Positions 7,220-14,708 of a stretch of 64,000 bases of DNA are shown here, one piece after another. The notes beneath the pieces are model-generated. The model was not told the origin of the DNA. It searched no databases and worked only from the letters and a program-made list of their open reading frames with translations. The stretch's first letter is position 1; each line of letters opens with the position of its first letter. The stretch lies in NCBI GenBank assembly GCA_965223755.1, contig CBDCXF010000002.1:744001-808000 (forward strand), in the 5' to 3' direction. The DNA is from CBDCXF01 sp965223755 (lineage in GTDB: Bacteria; Acidobacteriota; Thermoanaerobaculia; Multivoradales; JAHEKO01). Both the position numbers and the translations under genes were made by a program.

Positions 7220-8947
7220 CTAAGGAACCAGCTCGACTGTGAGGGTTCCACCCGCCTGCACGCTGACCCCATTGCCGAACGCGATCCATTGGCTTGCGGT
7301 CAGAGTAGCCGCTCCCGTTGGGCTCACGTCCCAAGACGGCCCTGCCGTAATCGTGCACCCGTTGAAGGTCTCCGCACCAGTTACCGTAGAGCCCGACAAC
7401 GTCAAGCTGCACGCCGGCTCGCTGACCACCACCTGAACTCCGCTGGAGCAATTGTTGGCCGTATCGGACTCACCGGCAACACTGTCGACGCAAGCGCCCA
7501 CCCAATAGGTACCCGCCGTTGCGATGCTGTGGTCGTCACTCAACGCTTCGTTGCCGCCGGCGGCCAAAGATGAAACAGCATCCGTCGACATCTCCGTGTC
7601 GGAAGTCGTAATGACGGAGTCGTCGGACCGGTAATAGCGCAAAGTCGATGCGTCAGACATGCCCGCGCCTTGGTTCTGCACCGTGGCGTTGGTGGTGAAG
7701 GTCTCGATGGTGGTTGGCGTGGTGTCGGTGACACCAGCTCCAGTGACAACGAGATCTGGCACAGCCGCACGTAGGCGAAAGTCGGTGACGATCGGCGCCG
7801 TAAGGTCTCCACTGCGGGCGTTGTCGCGGGTGTTGTTGATGCCAGTTGCCGCCCCAGCATGATCGATCCCCGGATTCGAGAAGTGTGCGACTCGCGTGCA
7901 GCCCAATGTGCATTCGCTCGAATACGACATGACGGTACGGTAAGAACCGTCGACAAAGTGGCCAAACGACCAAGGATACGAGGCGTTGGCGGGATTCCCA
8001 CCGTTGGCCGGATCGTGCTCAAATCCCATGTTGTGGCCGTGCTCGTGAGCAAAAGTGAGATTGCCCACCGCACATCCGAAATGAGTGACTTGAAAGGCCG
8101 AATCTTCAAATGTAGGACTTGGGTTGTTCATCAGGTAAGCGCGGCCACAGTAATCACCAGAGGAAACCAGCAATCCGACCATGTCCGCCCGATATTGATC
8201 GCGTAAGGCCGCGACGCCGGCATTCGATGCCAACCACTGCAAGTCGGCAGTGAGATCTCCTCCGACCTCATTCCGGGTCGTCTCCTCGTGATGGACGAGG
8301 ACGAAGCGTGCGTCCATATCGCTGTCAATAAAAGCGGTATTGGTGACGTCGATAGCCGACTGGATATGGGCCGCCACGGCGGGCGGATCGCCGATCGCTG
8401 CGGTCACCTGCGAGCTGTAGAGCACCATGATGTCGATGCCATCGACCGGGTCCACCGACGAGGTCGTCAAGTGGGGAAACTTTGCTGGAGTGCGGGCGGG
8501 CAGGGGCTCACCTTCCGGAGCAAACTGAAAGGCATCGACTTCTCGAATTCGATGACCTGCCGCTGTTGGTTCCAGCAAAACCACCTGTTCGTCGTCCGAG
8601 AATCTGCCGACGACCATTTCGCCAAGCAAGGTCAGGACAACGCGGCTGCGACCGCGGCCAGCAAAACGTCCCCGCCACGCTATGTCCTCAGGTCCTCTCC
8701 GCTCGGCGCCATCCCGCACCGCAAGGCGCGTGGTTCCATCCGGAAGTTCGATCCACAATGCCGAAGGGTCGTCTGCCACAGCTGCCGCATCAACCACCAC
8801 AGCTCGGCCGCGGCCCACGCCGTCCGGTGTGACCTGGCGTTGGTAATCGAGTAGCCGTTCCTGCGCTTTCGCGGTTGGCACCGCCAACAGCCCACAAAAG
8901 AAAAGGCCCAAGTAGATGAAGTGTCTCTTTGCTATTGACCGAAACAT
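7220..8947 (-). CDS. Secreted zinc metalloprotease (metzincin) with CARDB-like and C-terminal module
   Basis: This 575-residue protein has a signal peptide ending near AKAQ (about residue 28). A prodomain-like region follows, then a metzincin catalytic domain with HEHGHNMGFEHD (HExxHxxGxxH) and a Met-turn TVMSYS. A CARDB-type Ig domain follows (PDLVVTGAGVTD..., ending with DTANNCSSGVQV). The last 65 residues or so form a module with pattern LTA...IAFGNGVSVQAGGTLTV. That module aligns with the end of the repeat protein encoded at 14709-18689, suggesting a shared surface-sorting or binding function. It is divergent from nqrM. Protease activity is supported by motifs; substrates are unknown. Confidence 0.85.
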   Translation of the reverse strand: MFRSIAKRHFIYLGLFFCGLLAVPTAKAQERLLDYQRQVTPDGVGRGRAVVVDAAAVADDPSALWIELPDGTTRLAVRDGAERRGPEDIAWRGRFAGRGRSRVVLTLLGEMVVGRFSDDEQVVLLEPTAAGHRIREVDAFQFAPEGEPLPARTPAKFPHLTTSSVDPVDGIDIMVLYSSQVTAAIGDPPAVAAHIQSAIDVTNTAFIDSDMDARFVLVHHEETTRNEVGGDLTADLQWLASNAGVAALRDQYRADMVGLLVSSGDYCGRAYLMNNPSPTFEDSAFQVTHFGCAVGNLTFAHEHGHNMGFEHDPANGGNPANASYPWSFGHFVDGSYRTVMSYSSECTLGCTRVAHFSNPGIDHAGAATGINNTRDNARSGDLTAPIVTDFRLRAAVPDLVVTGAGVTDTTPTTIETFTTNATVQNQGAGMSDASTLRYYRSDDSVITTSDTEMSTDAVSSLAAGGNEALSDDHSIATAGTYWVGACVDSVAGESDTANNCSSGVQVVVSEPACSLTLSGSTVTGAETFNGCTITAGPSWDVSPTGAATLTASQWIAFGNGVSVQAGGTLTVELVP

Positions 8948-9001
8948 GACTGTGGTTTTTGGCCTAAACGGGGGAGTGGGGGTTACTGTACCATTGTCAG
9001 T

Positions 9002-9211
9002 ATGACACTGGTTTTGCTCTCCGGCGGTGTGATTGCACTCATTATGCTCGCCATGGCGGTCGGCGTGCTACTGGGCAGAAGGCCGCTCAAGGGTTCGTGT
9101 GGAGGAGCAGAAGGAATCGTAGGACCCGACGGCGAAGTCATCGTGTGTAGCAATTGCGGTTGCGGCCTCGCGCACATGCGCGAAGAGACGCAAACGGAGG
9201 TCGCCGCGTGA
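9002..9211 (+). CDS. nqrM: NQR maturation factor (DUF539 family)
   Basis: This 69-residue protein has one N-terminal transmembrane helix followed by GRRPLKGSCGG and the cysteine cluster CSNCGCG. It matches NqrM, known in Vibrio to be required for assembly of the iron site between NqrD and NqrE. All four cysteines of the expected pattern are present. It lies outside the main operon, separated by the oppositely oriented protease. The stop overlaps the GTG start of the CBS gene. No strong ribosome-binding site is evident close to its ATG. Confidence 0.9.
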   Translation: MTLVLLSGGVIALIMLAMAVGVLLGRRPLKGSCGGAEGIVGPDGEVIVCSNCGCGLAHMREETQTEVAA

Positions 9212-9744
9212 AACCGGGGCCTTCGATTCCTTCGATCGAGTCTTTAGTTACGCCGGTTCGCCTCGTCCTCTACCCCAACACCAACATCCACCAAGCGGTC
9301 AACCTTCTCATCAAGAAAGAAGCGCTGGCGGCTCCGGTCGTCAACGAAAAGGACGGTTCCCTTCTCGGTTTGCTGACCGAGAAGGACTGCCTGCGGGTGA
9401 TGAGTTCGGGAGGCTTCGACGATCAGTTCCAAGGTGGCGACGTCGTCAACTTCATGTCACCGGCGCGAGAGATTCTTCATCGACAGATGAGCTTAGTGGA
9501 GGCGACCACGGCGTTTTTACGCTGCAACTTCGCATCGTTGCCGGTCGTTGAAGATGGGCGCTTAGATGGCAGATTGGCCCGCCGCGACCTGATGCGGGCG
9601 GTCAACAGCCACGTCGTGAGCTTGAGCCAAGCGGCGGCGGCTGAAAAATCAGCTGAACGCCCGCGTTCGATTGAAGATATGCAGCGCAGTGCGGCCCGCC
9701 AGAACCCGAGCAGTCTGGGACGCATCTTCTCGCGCCGGCGCTAG
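9208..9744 (+). CDS. CBS-domain protein
   Basis: This 178-residue protein has two CBS motifs in tandem (about residues 12-70 and 75-135), a module that usually binds adenine nucleotides and controls a partner. The GTG at 9208 is chosen because GGAGG at 9196-9200 precedes it and it overlaps the nqrM stop (GTGA). The longer frame from 9154 overlaps nqrM and has no such signal. The C-terminal 40 residues are basic and end GRIFSRRR. Cotranscription with nqrM hints at a link with respiration or ion balance, but no target is evident. Confidence 0.8.
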   Translation: MKPGPSIPSIESLVTPVRLVLYPNTNIHQAVNLLIKKEALAAPVVNEKDGSLLGLLTEKDCLRVMSSGGFDDQFQGGDVVNFMSPAREILHRQMSLVEATTAFLRCNFASLPVVEDGRLDGRLARRDLMRAVNSHVVSLSQAAAAEKSAERPRSIEDMQRSAARQNPSSLGRIFSRRR

Positions 9745-9786
9745 CTGTTCCCCTCAAGACTAGTGGCGCTTTCAGAGTTCAAAAAA

Positions 9787-11694
9787 CTATCTTGGGACGG
9801 GCGCAATCCCGGTGCGGACGACTCCACTTTCCTCCAGTAGATCGCGAAATCGAGGGTCTTCGCTGATCGAGTCAAAGAGCGGACTCTTGATCAGGTGTGG
9901 AAAGTACTCCGATCGCTCGTCAACTGCCCGTGTGAGCCATTCGAACGCCTCGTCTGAGCGCCCCAGCGCGGCGTAAGCTTCGGCGATTTCAATGGCGGGA
10001 ACCCAGCGGCCTTCGATCGAGGTCAGATGATCCAATCGCGCCGCCCAAAACCCTGCATCCCCCCGCGCTGCGATTTGCTGGTCGACAATACTCAAGGCCT
10101 CCACGCTCCACCCCCTTTTTTCAAGCCACGGACGGCGCTGTGCCAACGCGCCTGGAACGTCACCGAGCCTTCGGTACGCATATGCCAGTTCGCGGTGCGG
10201 CCACGACAGTGCCGGGTCCATTTCGATCGCCTGTTCGAGCTTGAGAATGGCCTCTTGGTGGTCCCCCGCCGCATTGAGGCGCTGGCCCCAAACAGCCTGC
10301 ATCAATGGAGACAATGGATCGAGCTCGACTGCCCTGCGAATCTGCGCCAGCGCCTCCTCATGGCGGCCCATAAAGCTGAGGCATTCGGCGTACCATTGGT
10401 GTGCACTGGCATAACCCGGCTGAAGATCGATGGCCCGAAGATAGGACTCCTCGGCCGCCGACCAATCCCAATCGCGATTGGTGCGAATCAGACCGCGGGT
10501 GGCGTGGGCCTCTGCAAGTTCAGGATCGAGTTCGAGAGCCCGCTGCACCAATTCATCCGCCTCTGGAAAGGCTTCTTGTGGGTGCATCATGGTGTAGTTA
10601 GCAAGCTGAATGATGGCGTCAGCAAGGCCAGCATAGGCGCGCGAAAAATTGGGGGCCAGCTCAATTGCGGATTCGAAATGCTCTTTACTCTTAGGTAAAT
10701 CTCTATCTCGTCGGTTCCAATAGAGCCGGCCTTTCAAGTACTCGCGATAGGCCTCGGCGTCCACCTCGTCGCGGTGGGCGAGCTGCGCCACACGGTCGAG
10801 GCTAAGTTGCCCTTGGATCTCGCGAGCAACAGCGTAGGAAATGTCTGACTGGAGTTCCAGAAGGTCCACGGCCTCCCTGTCGTAGCTTTGTGCCCACAGA
10901 AGTTCTCCGGTCTGCCCGGAGAGTAGATGGGCGATCACGCGCAGTTGCCCATCTGAATGTGAAACGGATCCTTTGAGTACCGTCTTGACATCCACCTTCT
11001 GTGCGAACTCAGGAATCGCGCCCGCAGGTCCCTGATACCTTCTCGCGGAAGCCAACGAAATGACTTTCAACTCGGGAATCTTGGCCAAGTCCGTGGTGAG
11101 CATGTCGGTGATGCCGGCAGCGAGATAGTCGTCGCTGCTGGAGGACAGGTTCTCAAACGGCAAAACGGCGATCGAAGAGTAGCCATCTGAGACCTCGACG
11201 GCACCAGGCCTGTTCATCGTCGCCAATATCGCCAACAGCGCGACTACTGCAGTAGCGGCTCCGCCAATTAGAAAGCGCAGTCGCCGGTCCTTCGTGGCGG
11301 CCCGCCGCGAGGGGGCATCTTCCTCTGGTTGAGTTGATTCAAGCCAGGTCACTGCCGCGACCAGACGGTATCCACGACTGTGAACCGTTTGGATGTAGTG
11401 AGGTGATTTTGGATCGTCCTCGAACAGGCGGCGCAACTGCGAGATCCCTTGGGTCAGCACCGCCTCGACCACGAAGCGATCGTGCCAAACGTTGTCCAAG
11501 AACTCATCGCGCGAGACGGTTCTACCAGCATGATGGGCCAGGTAGACCAGCAACTCCATCACTCTGGGCTCTAGGTGGCGTGTATCGGCCCCTTTCCTGA
11601 CCTCTAGTAACGAAGGGTCCACCTCCCAGTCGCCGACGCGGAAGGGGCCATCGTCGTCATTCCTCGGCTTCGAAGTTGGTGGGACTTCGTTCAT
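9787..11694 (-). CDS. CadC-like transmembrane regulator: winged helix, TolB-like domain, TPRs
   Basis: This 635-residue protein has an N-terminal OmpR/PhoB-type winged-helix DNA-binding domain (about residues 15-115, with VVEAVLTQGISQLRRLFEDD and HSRGYRLVA). A single transmembrane helix follows (about 140-160). Next comes the adenylate-cyclase-associated TolB-like domain beginning IAVLPFENLSSSSDDYLAAG, then at least six TPR units to the C-terminus. This architecture is abundant in Acidobacteriota as a one-component membrane sensor-regulator. It is divergent from the secreted-protein genes at 11929 and 12681, which are candidate targets. No ligand can be named. Confidence 0.85.
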   Translation of the reverse strand: MNEVPPTSKPRNDDDGPFRVGDWEVDPSLLEVRKGADTRHLEPRVMELLVYLAHHAGRTVSRDEFLDNVWHDRFVVEAVLTQGISQLRRLFEDDPKSPHYIQTVHSRGYRLVAAVTWLESTQPEEDAPSRRAATKDRRLRFLIGGAATAVVALLAILATMNRPGAVEVSDGYSSIAVLPFENLSSSSDDYLAAGITDMLTTDLAKIPELKVISLASARRYQGPAGAIPEFAQKVDVKTVLKGSVSHSDGQLRVIAHLLSGQTGELLWAQSYDREAVDLLELQSDISYAVAREIQGQLSLDRVAQLAHRDEVDAEAYREYLKGRLYWNRRDRDLPKSKEHFESAIELAPNFSRAYAGLADAIIQLANYTMMHPQEAFPEADELVQRALELDPELAEAHATRGLIRTNRDWDWSAAEESYLRAIDLQPGYASAHQWYAECLSFMGRHEEALAQIRRAVELDPLSPLMQAVWGQRLNAAGDHQEAILKLEQAIEMDPALSWPHRELAYAYRRLGDVPGALAQRRPWLEKRGWSVEALSIVDQQIAARGDAGFWAARLDHLTSIEGRWVPAIEIAEAYAALGRSDEAFEWLTRAVDERSEYFPHLIKSPLFDSISEDPRFRDLLEESGVVRTGIAPVPR

Positions 11695-11928
11695 TTAAGT
11701 CTCAGCGCGGGCGACCCAGGCTACCGACAATAGGTGCAAAAAAAGAGCCGGAGATGAGGCCACCCGAACAAACACCTTTGATTTCCCTTATGCCATCTTT
11801 CTGTTTTCCGATAGCCAACGCATCAACATCGATCACAGTTTTCTGGAGCGATATCGAGCCGGTCATGCGACTCGCCCATCAAACAAGGCGCATTATCACT
11901 GGATCATTTATCGAGAGAGGAGAAACAA

Positions 11929-12678
11929 ATGTCGGGAAAAAGGCACTATTGCACCGCCGTGAGAATATTCCTGCTAGGACTATTGGTAGCGACGCCAAAC
12001 CTATTCGCGCAAAACGTCTCCATTGGCAACGGAACCGTTGAAGTCTTCGATACGGATGGCGACTCCGCTGTGTTAATCGACAACGGCGCCGATTACACCG
12101 CTGGTGGCGACGGACGCACGGCGTCGTTGACCCTAAGAGCTTCGGACGGACTCCCCACCCTCACCTACAACGCTTTTCTGGCGCAGTTGATTGTCGGCGG
12201 GGACTCCCACGAAGGAATCCTTCTGATAAAGGATGACGACTTCGTCACCACCATCGAACTCGATGGCCAGACCGGAGCCGTGCGCCTGGGGGGGCTAGGG
12301 AAAGACGGAGATGTCATCGTCTTCGATAACACTGCTGTGGAGACTTTTCGCATCAATGGCGCCAACGGAACCGCCACCAACGACCAAAACGGCAATGGAC
12401 TGGTAAAAGCTTGGGCTCGAGTCGGTAGCGACGGTACCGTCGAGAGTTGCTGGCGATGCAGCGACGCCAACCGTAGTGGGGCGGGTATCTACACCGTCTC
12501 GTTCAACATTGATGTGAGCGGGCGGCCGCGCACCGCCACCATTGACAGCCATGCGGGAGGTCCTCCCAGTACCGGCACGGTTCGGCTCGACAACGCTGGA
12601 ACCTCAGGGATCGGTGTGCGCACGACGGACAACAGCTTTACCAATGCTGACCGACCTTTCACGGTGGTCGTCTACTAG
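11929..12678 (+). CDS. Secreted protein of unknown function
   Basis: This 249-residue protein has a signal peptide ending around LFAQN (residue 27) and a ribosome-binding site GAGAGGAG just before ATG. The mature part is Gly-, Asp- and Thr-rich and predicted to be beta-rich, with short repeats of the type DGQTGAVRLGGLGKDGD. One Cys pair is visible (CWRC). I do not recognise a family. It is followed after 2 bp by another secreted protein, so the two probably form an operon, and the upstream divergent CadC-like gene may regulate it. Confidence 0.65.
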   Translation: MSGKRHYCTAVRIFLLGLLVATPNLFAQNVSIGNGTVEVFDTDGDSAVLIDNGADYTAGGDGRTASLTLRASDGLPTLTYNAFLAQLIVGGDSHEGILLIKDDDFVTTIELDGQTGAVRLGGLGKDGDVIVFDNTAVETFRINGANGTATNDQNGNGLVKAWARVGSDGTVESCWRCSDANRSGAGIYTVSFNIDVSGRPRTATIDSHAGGPPSTGTVRLDNAGTSGIGVRTTDNSFTNADRPFTVVVY

Positions 12679-12680
12679 AG

Positions 12681-13592
12681 ATGGGCATGAGAACGTACGC
12701 GGTTCTATTTATTTGCTCATTCCTCGCAACCACGGCACAAGCGGGTGAAAGGCCACTCTCCCTCGATCCAGACGATCTGCAGGTGGCCGAACTGGAGCGA
12801 CTCGACCAAGCGATCCTGTTGTACGCCTCACCGGATGCCTCCGACAGATTGGCTGCAGTTCAGCAGTTCGCCCACCAGGCCGGAGGACGAGCAGAGCTGG
12901 AGCGGCACCTGGAGCGACTTTTGCTCAAAGCGACTGCCGATTCCGATTCCGAAGTCGCATGGTTGGCAACGCAGACACTCAAACGGCGGCGGCGTCCGCT
13001 CGAAGCCGAACCACCATCAGATCGTGAACTCAGTCAAGGGACCCAGCAGCAGCGAGTGAGGTGGGCCAGAGAGGCTTTATCCAGACCGGCAAGTGTCCCT
13101 GGGTCGAAATCAGATCGCCTGGCGGCAGCTCACGTGCTGATATATCAACTACTAAAAGGTTCAAATGATGACGTTGGGGCGGCTTGGCTGCTGGCGGATG
13201 TGCGCCATGGCCCCAACCGTGAGATTGCGCATTTAGTCGAAACAGCGTTGTCCCGATACGAAGGTCGAGGAGTCGACCCCAGGTTCGCGCTGGCTCTTGT
13301 TCCTTCTCAAGAAGGGCCCAACGAGAGGTCGGCCCGAGACCTTAGGGCCGAAGCGATCTACGCCACATTGGAGGACCCTAATCCTACGGTGCGCCTGACC
13401 GGCCTGCATTGGGTGTTGGACGTCGCCTTGGACGAAGGAACCGACTCCGACCCTCGCATACGACAGGCCTTCGACACCCATCGCGAAGATCCAGACCTGC
13501 AGGTCGGCAGCTTCGTACAGTTTGCCATCGCAGGACTCGACGGCAACGAAGATTCTCTGCGCCAGGTTCTTGTCGGGCAGGTTGCACGCTAG
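12681..13592 (+). CDS. Secreted, HEAT-like helical protein of unknown function
   Basis: This 303-residue protein has a signal peptide ending near AQAGE (about residue 22). The rest is helical with weak HEAT-like periodicity, for example LAAVQQFAHQAGG, SEVAWLATQTLKRRR and NPTVRLTGLHWVLDVA. It starts 2 bp after the preceding secreted gene, consistent with translational coupling. No catalytic motif is seen. It could be a periplasmic scaffold; function unknown. Confidence 0.6.
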   Translation: MGMRTYAVLFICSFLATTAQAGERPLSLDPDDLQVAELERLDQAILLYASPDASDRLAAVQQFAHQAGGRAELERHLERLLLKATADSDSEVAWLATQTLKRRRRPLEAEPPSDRELSQGTQQQRVRWAREALSRPASVPGSKSDRLAAAHVLIYQLLKGSNDDVGAAWLLADVRHGPNREIAHLVETALSRYEGRGVDPRFALALVPSQEGPNERSARDLRAEAIYATLEDPNPTVRLTGLHWVLDVALDEGTDSDPRIRQAFDTHREDPDLQVGSFVQFAIAGLDGNEDSLRQVLVGQVAR

Positions 13593-13622
13593 CGAAGCAA
13601 AGGCGATTCACAACCGCGAGAG

Positions 13623-14015
13623 CTATGACCTACCCTCAAAAAACCGTCGCAGACTGACGATTTGCATTTCCAGTCGCTTGATCTCGCGCGTCAACGCGTG
13701 GCGCTGGAACTCCATCCACGACCAGATCTTCATGCCAAACACAGCGCCCAGACTGAAGAAGAATGCTACGACCCAAAGGACCAGTTCGCGTGTACCTTCG
13801 ACAACGATGATCTTGTGCACGCTCCACGCTCCCAGCGCCATGAAGGCGATCCCAATCAAGATTGAAGCGCGGTTGAGCCGCCGCATGCGGCCGCCAAAGA
13901 CCTCGGTCACCATCTGTCGCACCGACGGCTCACCCAAGGCGTCGTAGAACGCCGCTTCTTCCTCGTTCATCGCTTCGCGAATGAGCCGATCGATGTCTTG
14001 TTTGTCGTTTCGCAT
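13623..14015 (-). CDS. DUF6768-like membrane protein
   Basis: This 130-residue protein has an acidic helical N-terminus (IDRLIREAMNEEEAAFYDALGE), two transmembrane helices (about 49-70 and 77-97) and a C-terminal helix starting WSWMEFQRHALTREIKRLEM. This matches the DUF6768 pattern as I know it. Its first 86 bp overlap the end of the upstream ECF sigma gene. Pairing with a sigma factor suggests a membrane anti-sigma or sensor role, which is inference. Confidence 0.65.
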   Translation of the reverse strand: MRNDKQDIDRLIREAMNEEEAAFYDALGEPSVRQMVTEVFGGRMRRLNRASILIGIAFMALGAWSVHKIIVVEGTRELVLWVVAFFFSLGAVFGMKIWSWMEFQRHALTREIKRLEMQIVSLRRFFEGRS

Positions 14016-14550
14016 TTGAGTCCTCCAGAGACTGTTTGAGCTGGCGGCGGGCGTGGAAGAGACGAGATTTCACCGTTCCCTCGGCGACGCCCAACAGTTC
14101 AGCGATCTCGCGCACTGAGTTTTCCTCCAAGTAAAACAACTCGATGACGCGTCGTTGTTCGTTCGGTAGACGCGCAATAGCCGCGCGCAGGACGCCTAAG
14201 TCTTCGCGACCACTTTGGGTCGGTGGTTGAGCAATTTCCGGCTCGGCGTCCGTTTCCTGACCACGGATGTGCTGGCGACGTTGAATCCAATCGGCCGCCT
14301 TGTGCTGGACGATTCGATAGGACCAACTACCAAACCGTGCTGGATCTTGCAGTCTGCTGAGCCCTTTGACGATGGCTAACCAGGCTTCTTGCGCCACTTC
14401 CTGCGCGCCGTCTCTTTCGCCCACCAGAGACATCGCGCGGTAGAGCAGACGTTGATGCCAGCGGCGAGCCAGGTGCTCGAGGGCGCGCTGATTGCGCGCC
14501 TGACACTCCAGCACTAGGAACTCATCGAGAATTTTGGGTCCGCCACGCAC
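13930..14550 (-). CDS. ECF-type RNA polymerase sigma factor
   Basis: This 206-residue protein has sigma region 2 (about residues 15-90, with DGAQEVAQEAWLAIVKGL and FGSWSYRIVQHKAADW) and region 4 (about 120-170, with LPNEQRRVIELFYLEENSVREIAELLGVAEGTVKSRLFHARRQL read across the helix-turn-helix). A GTG start at 14550 is the first in frame. The C-terminus extends 28 residues into the DUF6768 gene, which may tie their expression. It is divergent from the large repeat protein at 14709. Target promoters are unknown. Confidence 0.88.
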   Translation of the reverse strand: MRGGPKILDEFLVLECQARNQRALEHLARRWHQRLLYRAMSLVGERDGAQEVAQEAWLAIVKGLSRLQDPARFGSWSYRIVQHKAADWIQRRQHIRGQETDAEPEIAQPPTQSGREDLGVLRAAIARLPNEQRRVIELFYLEENSVREIAELLGVAEGTVKSRLFHARRQLKQSLEDSNAKRQTRHRSAHSRSDERGRSGVLRRLG

Positions 14551-14708
14551 GACTGTCCTCGACTATAAGGTCGCCGTTGACGAGTTTCGGTTCAATCTGG
14601 ATCCAACTCGGCGCTACTTTCGTCCAGTGCCCGGCGAGTCTCTTAGGCGATCTGGCCCTTCGGGGTATAGTCGCATGGGCTCATTTGCTGTTGGAGGGAT
14701 CCGCGAAC

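Noticed and set aside
10027..10698. 223-codon frame antisense to the CadC-like regulator
   Set aside because: Complement of the TPR region; no family match or ribosome-binding site.
11695..11928. Small gene in the spacer between the CadC-like regulator and the secreted operon
   Set aside because: The only frame overlapping it reads through from the regulator region and extends into the secreted gene in another phase; nothing supports translation.
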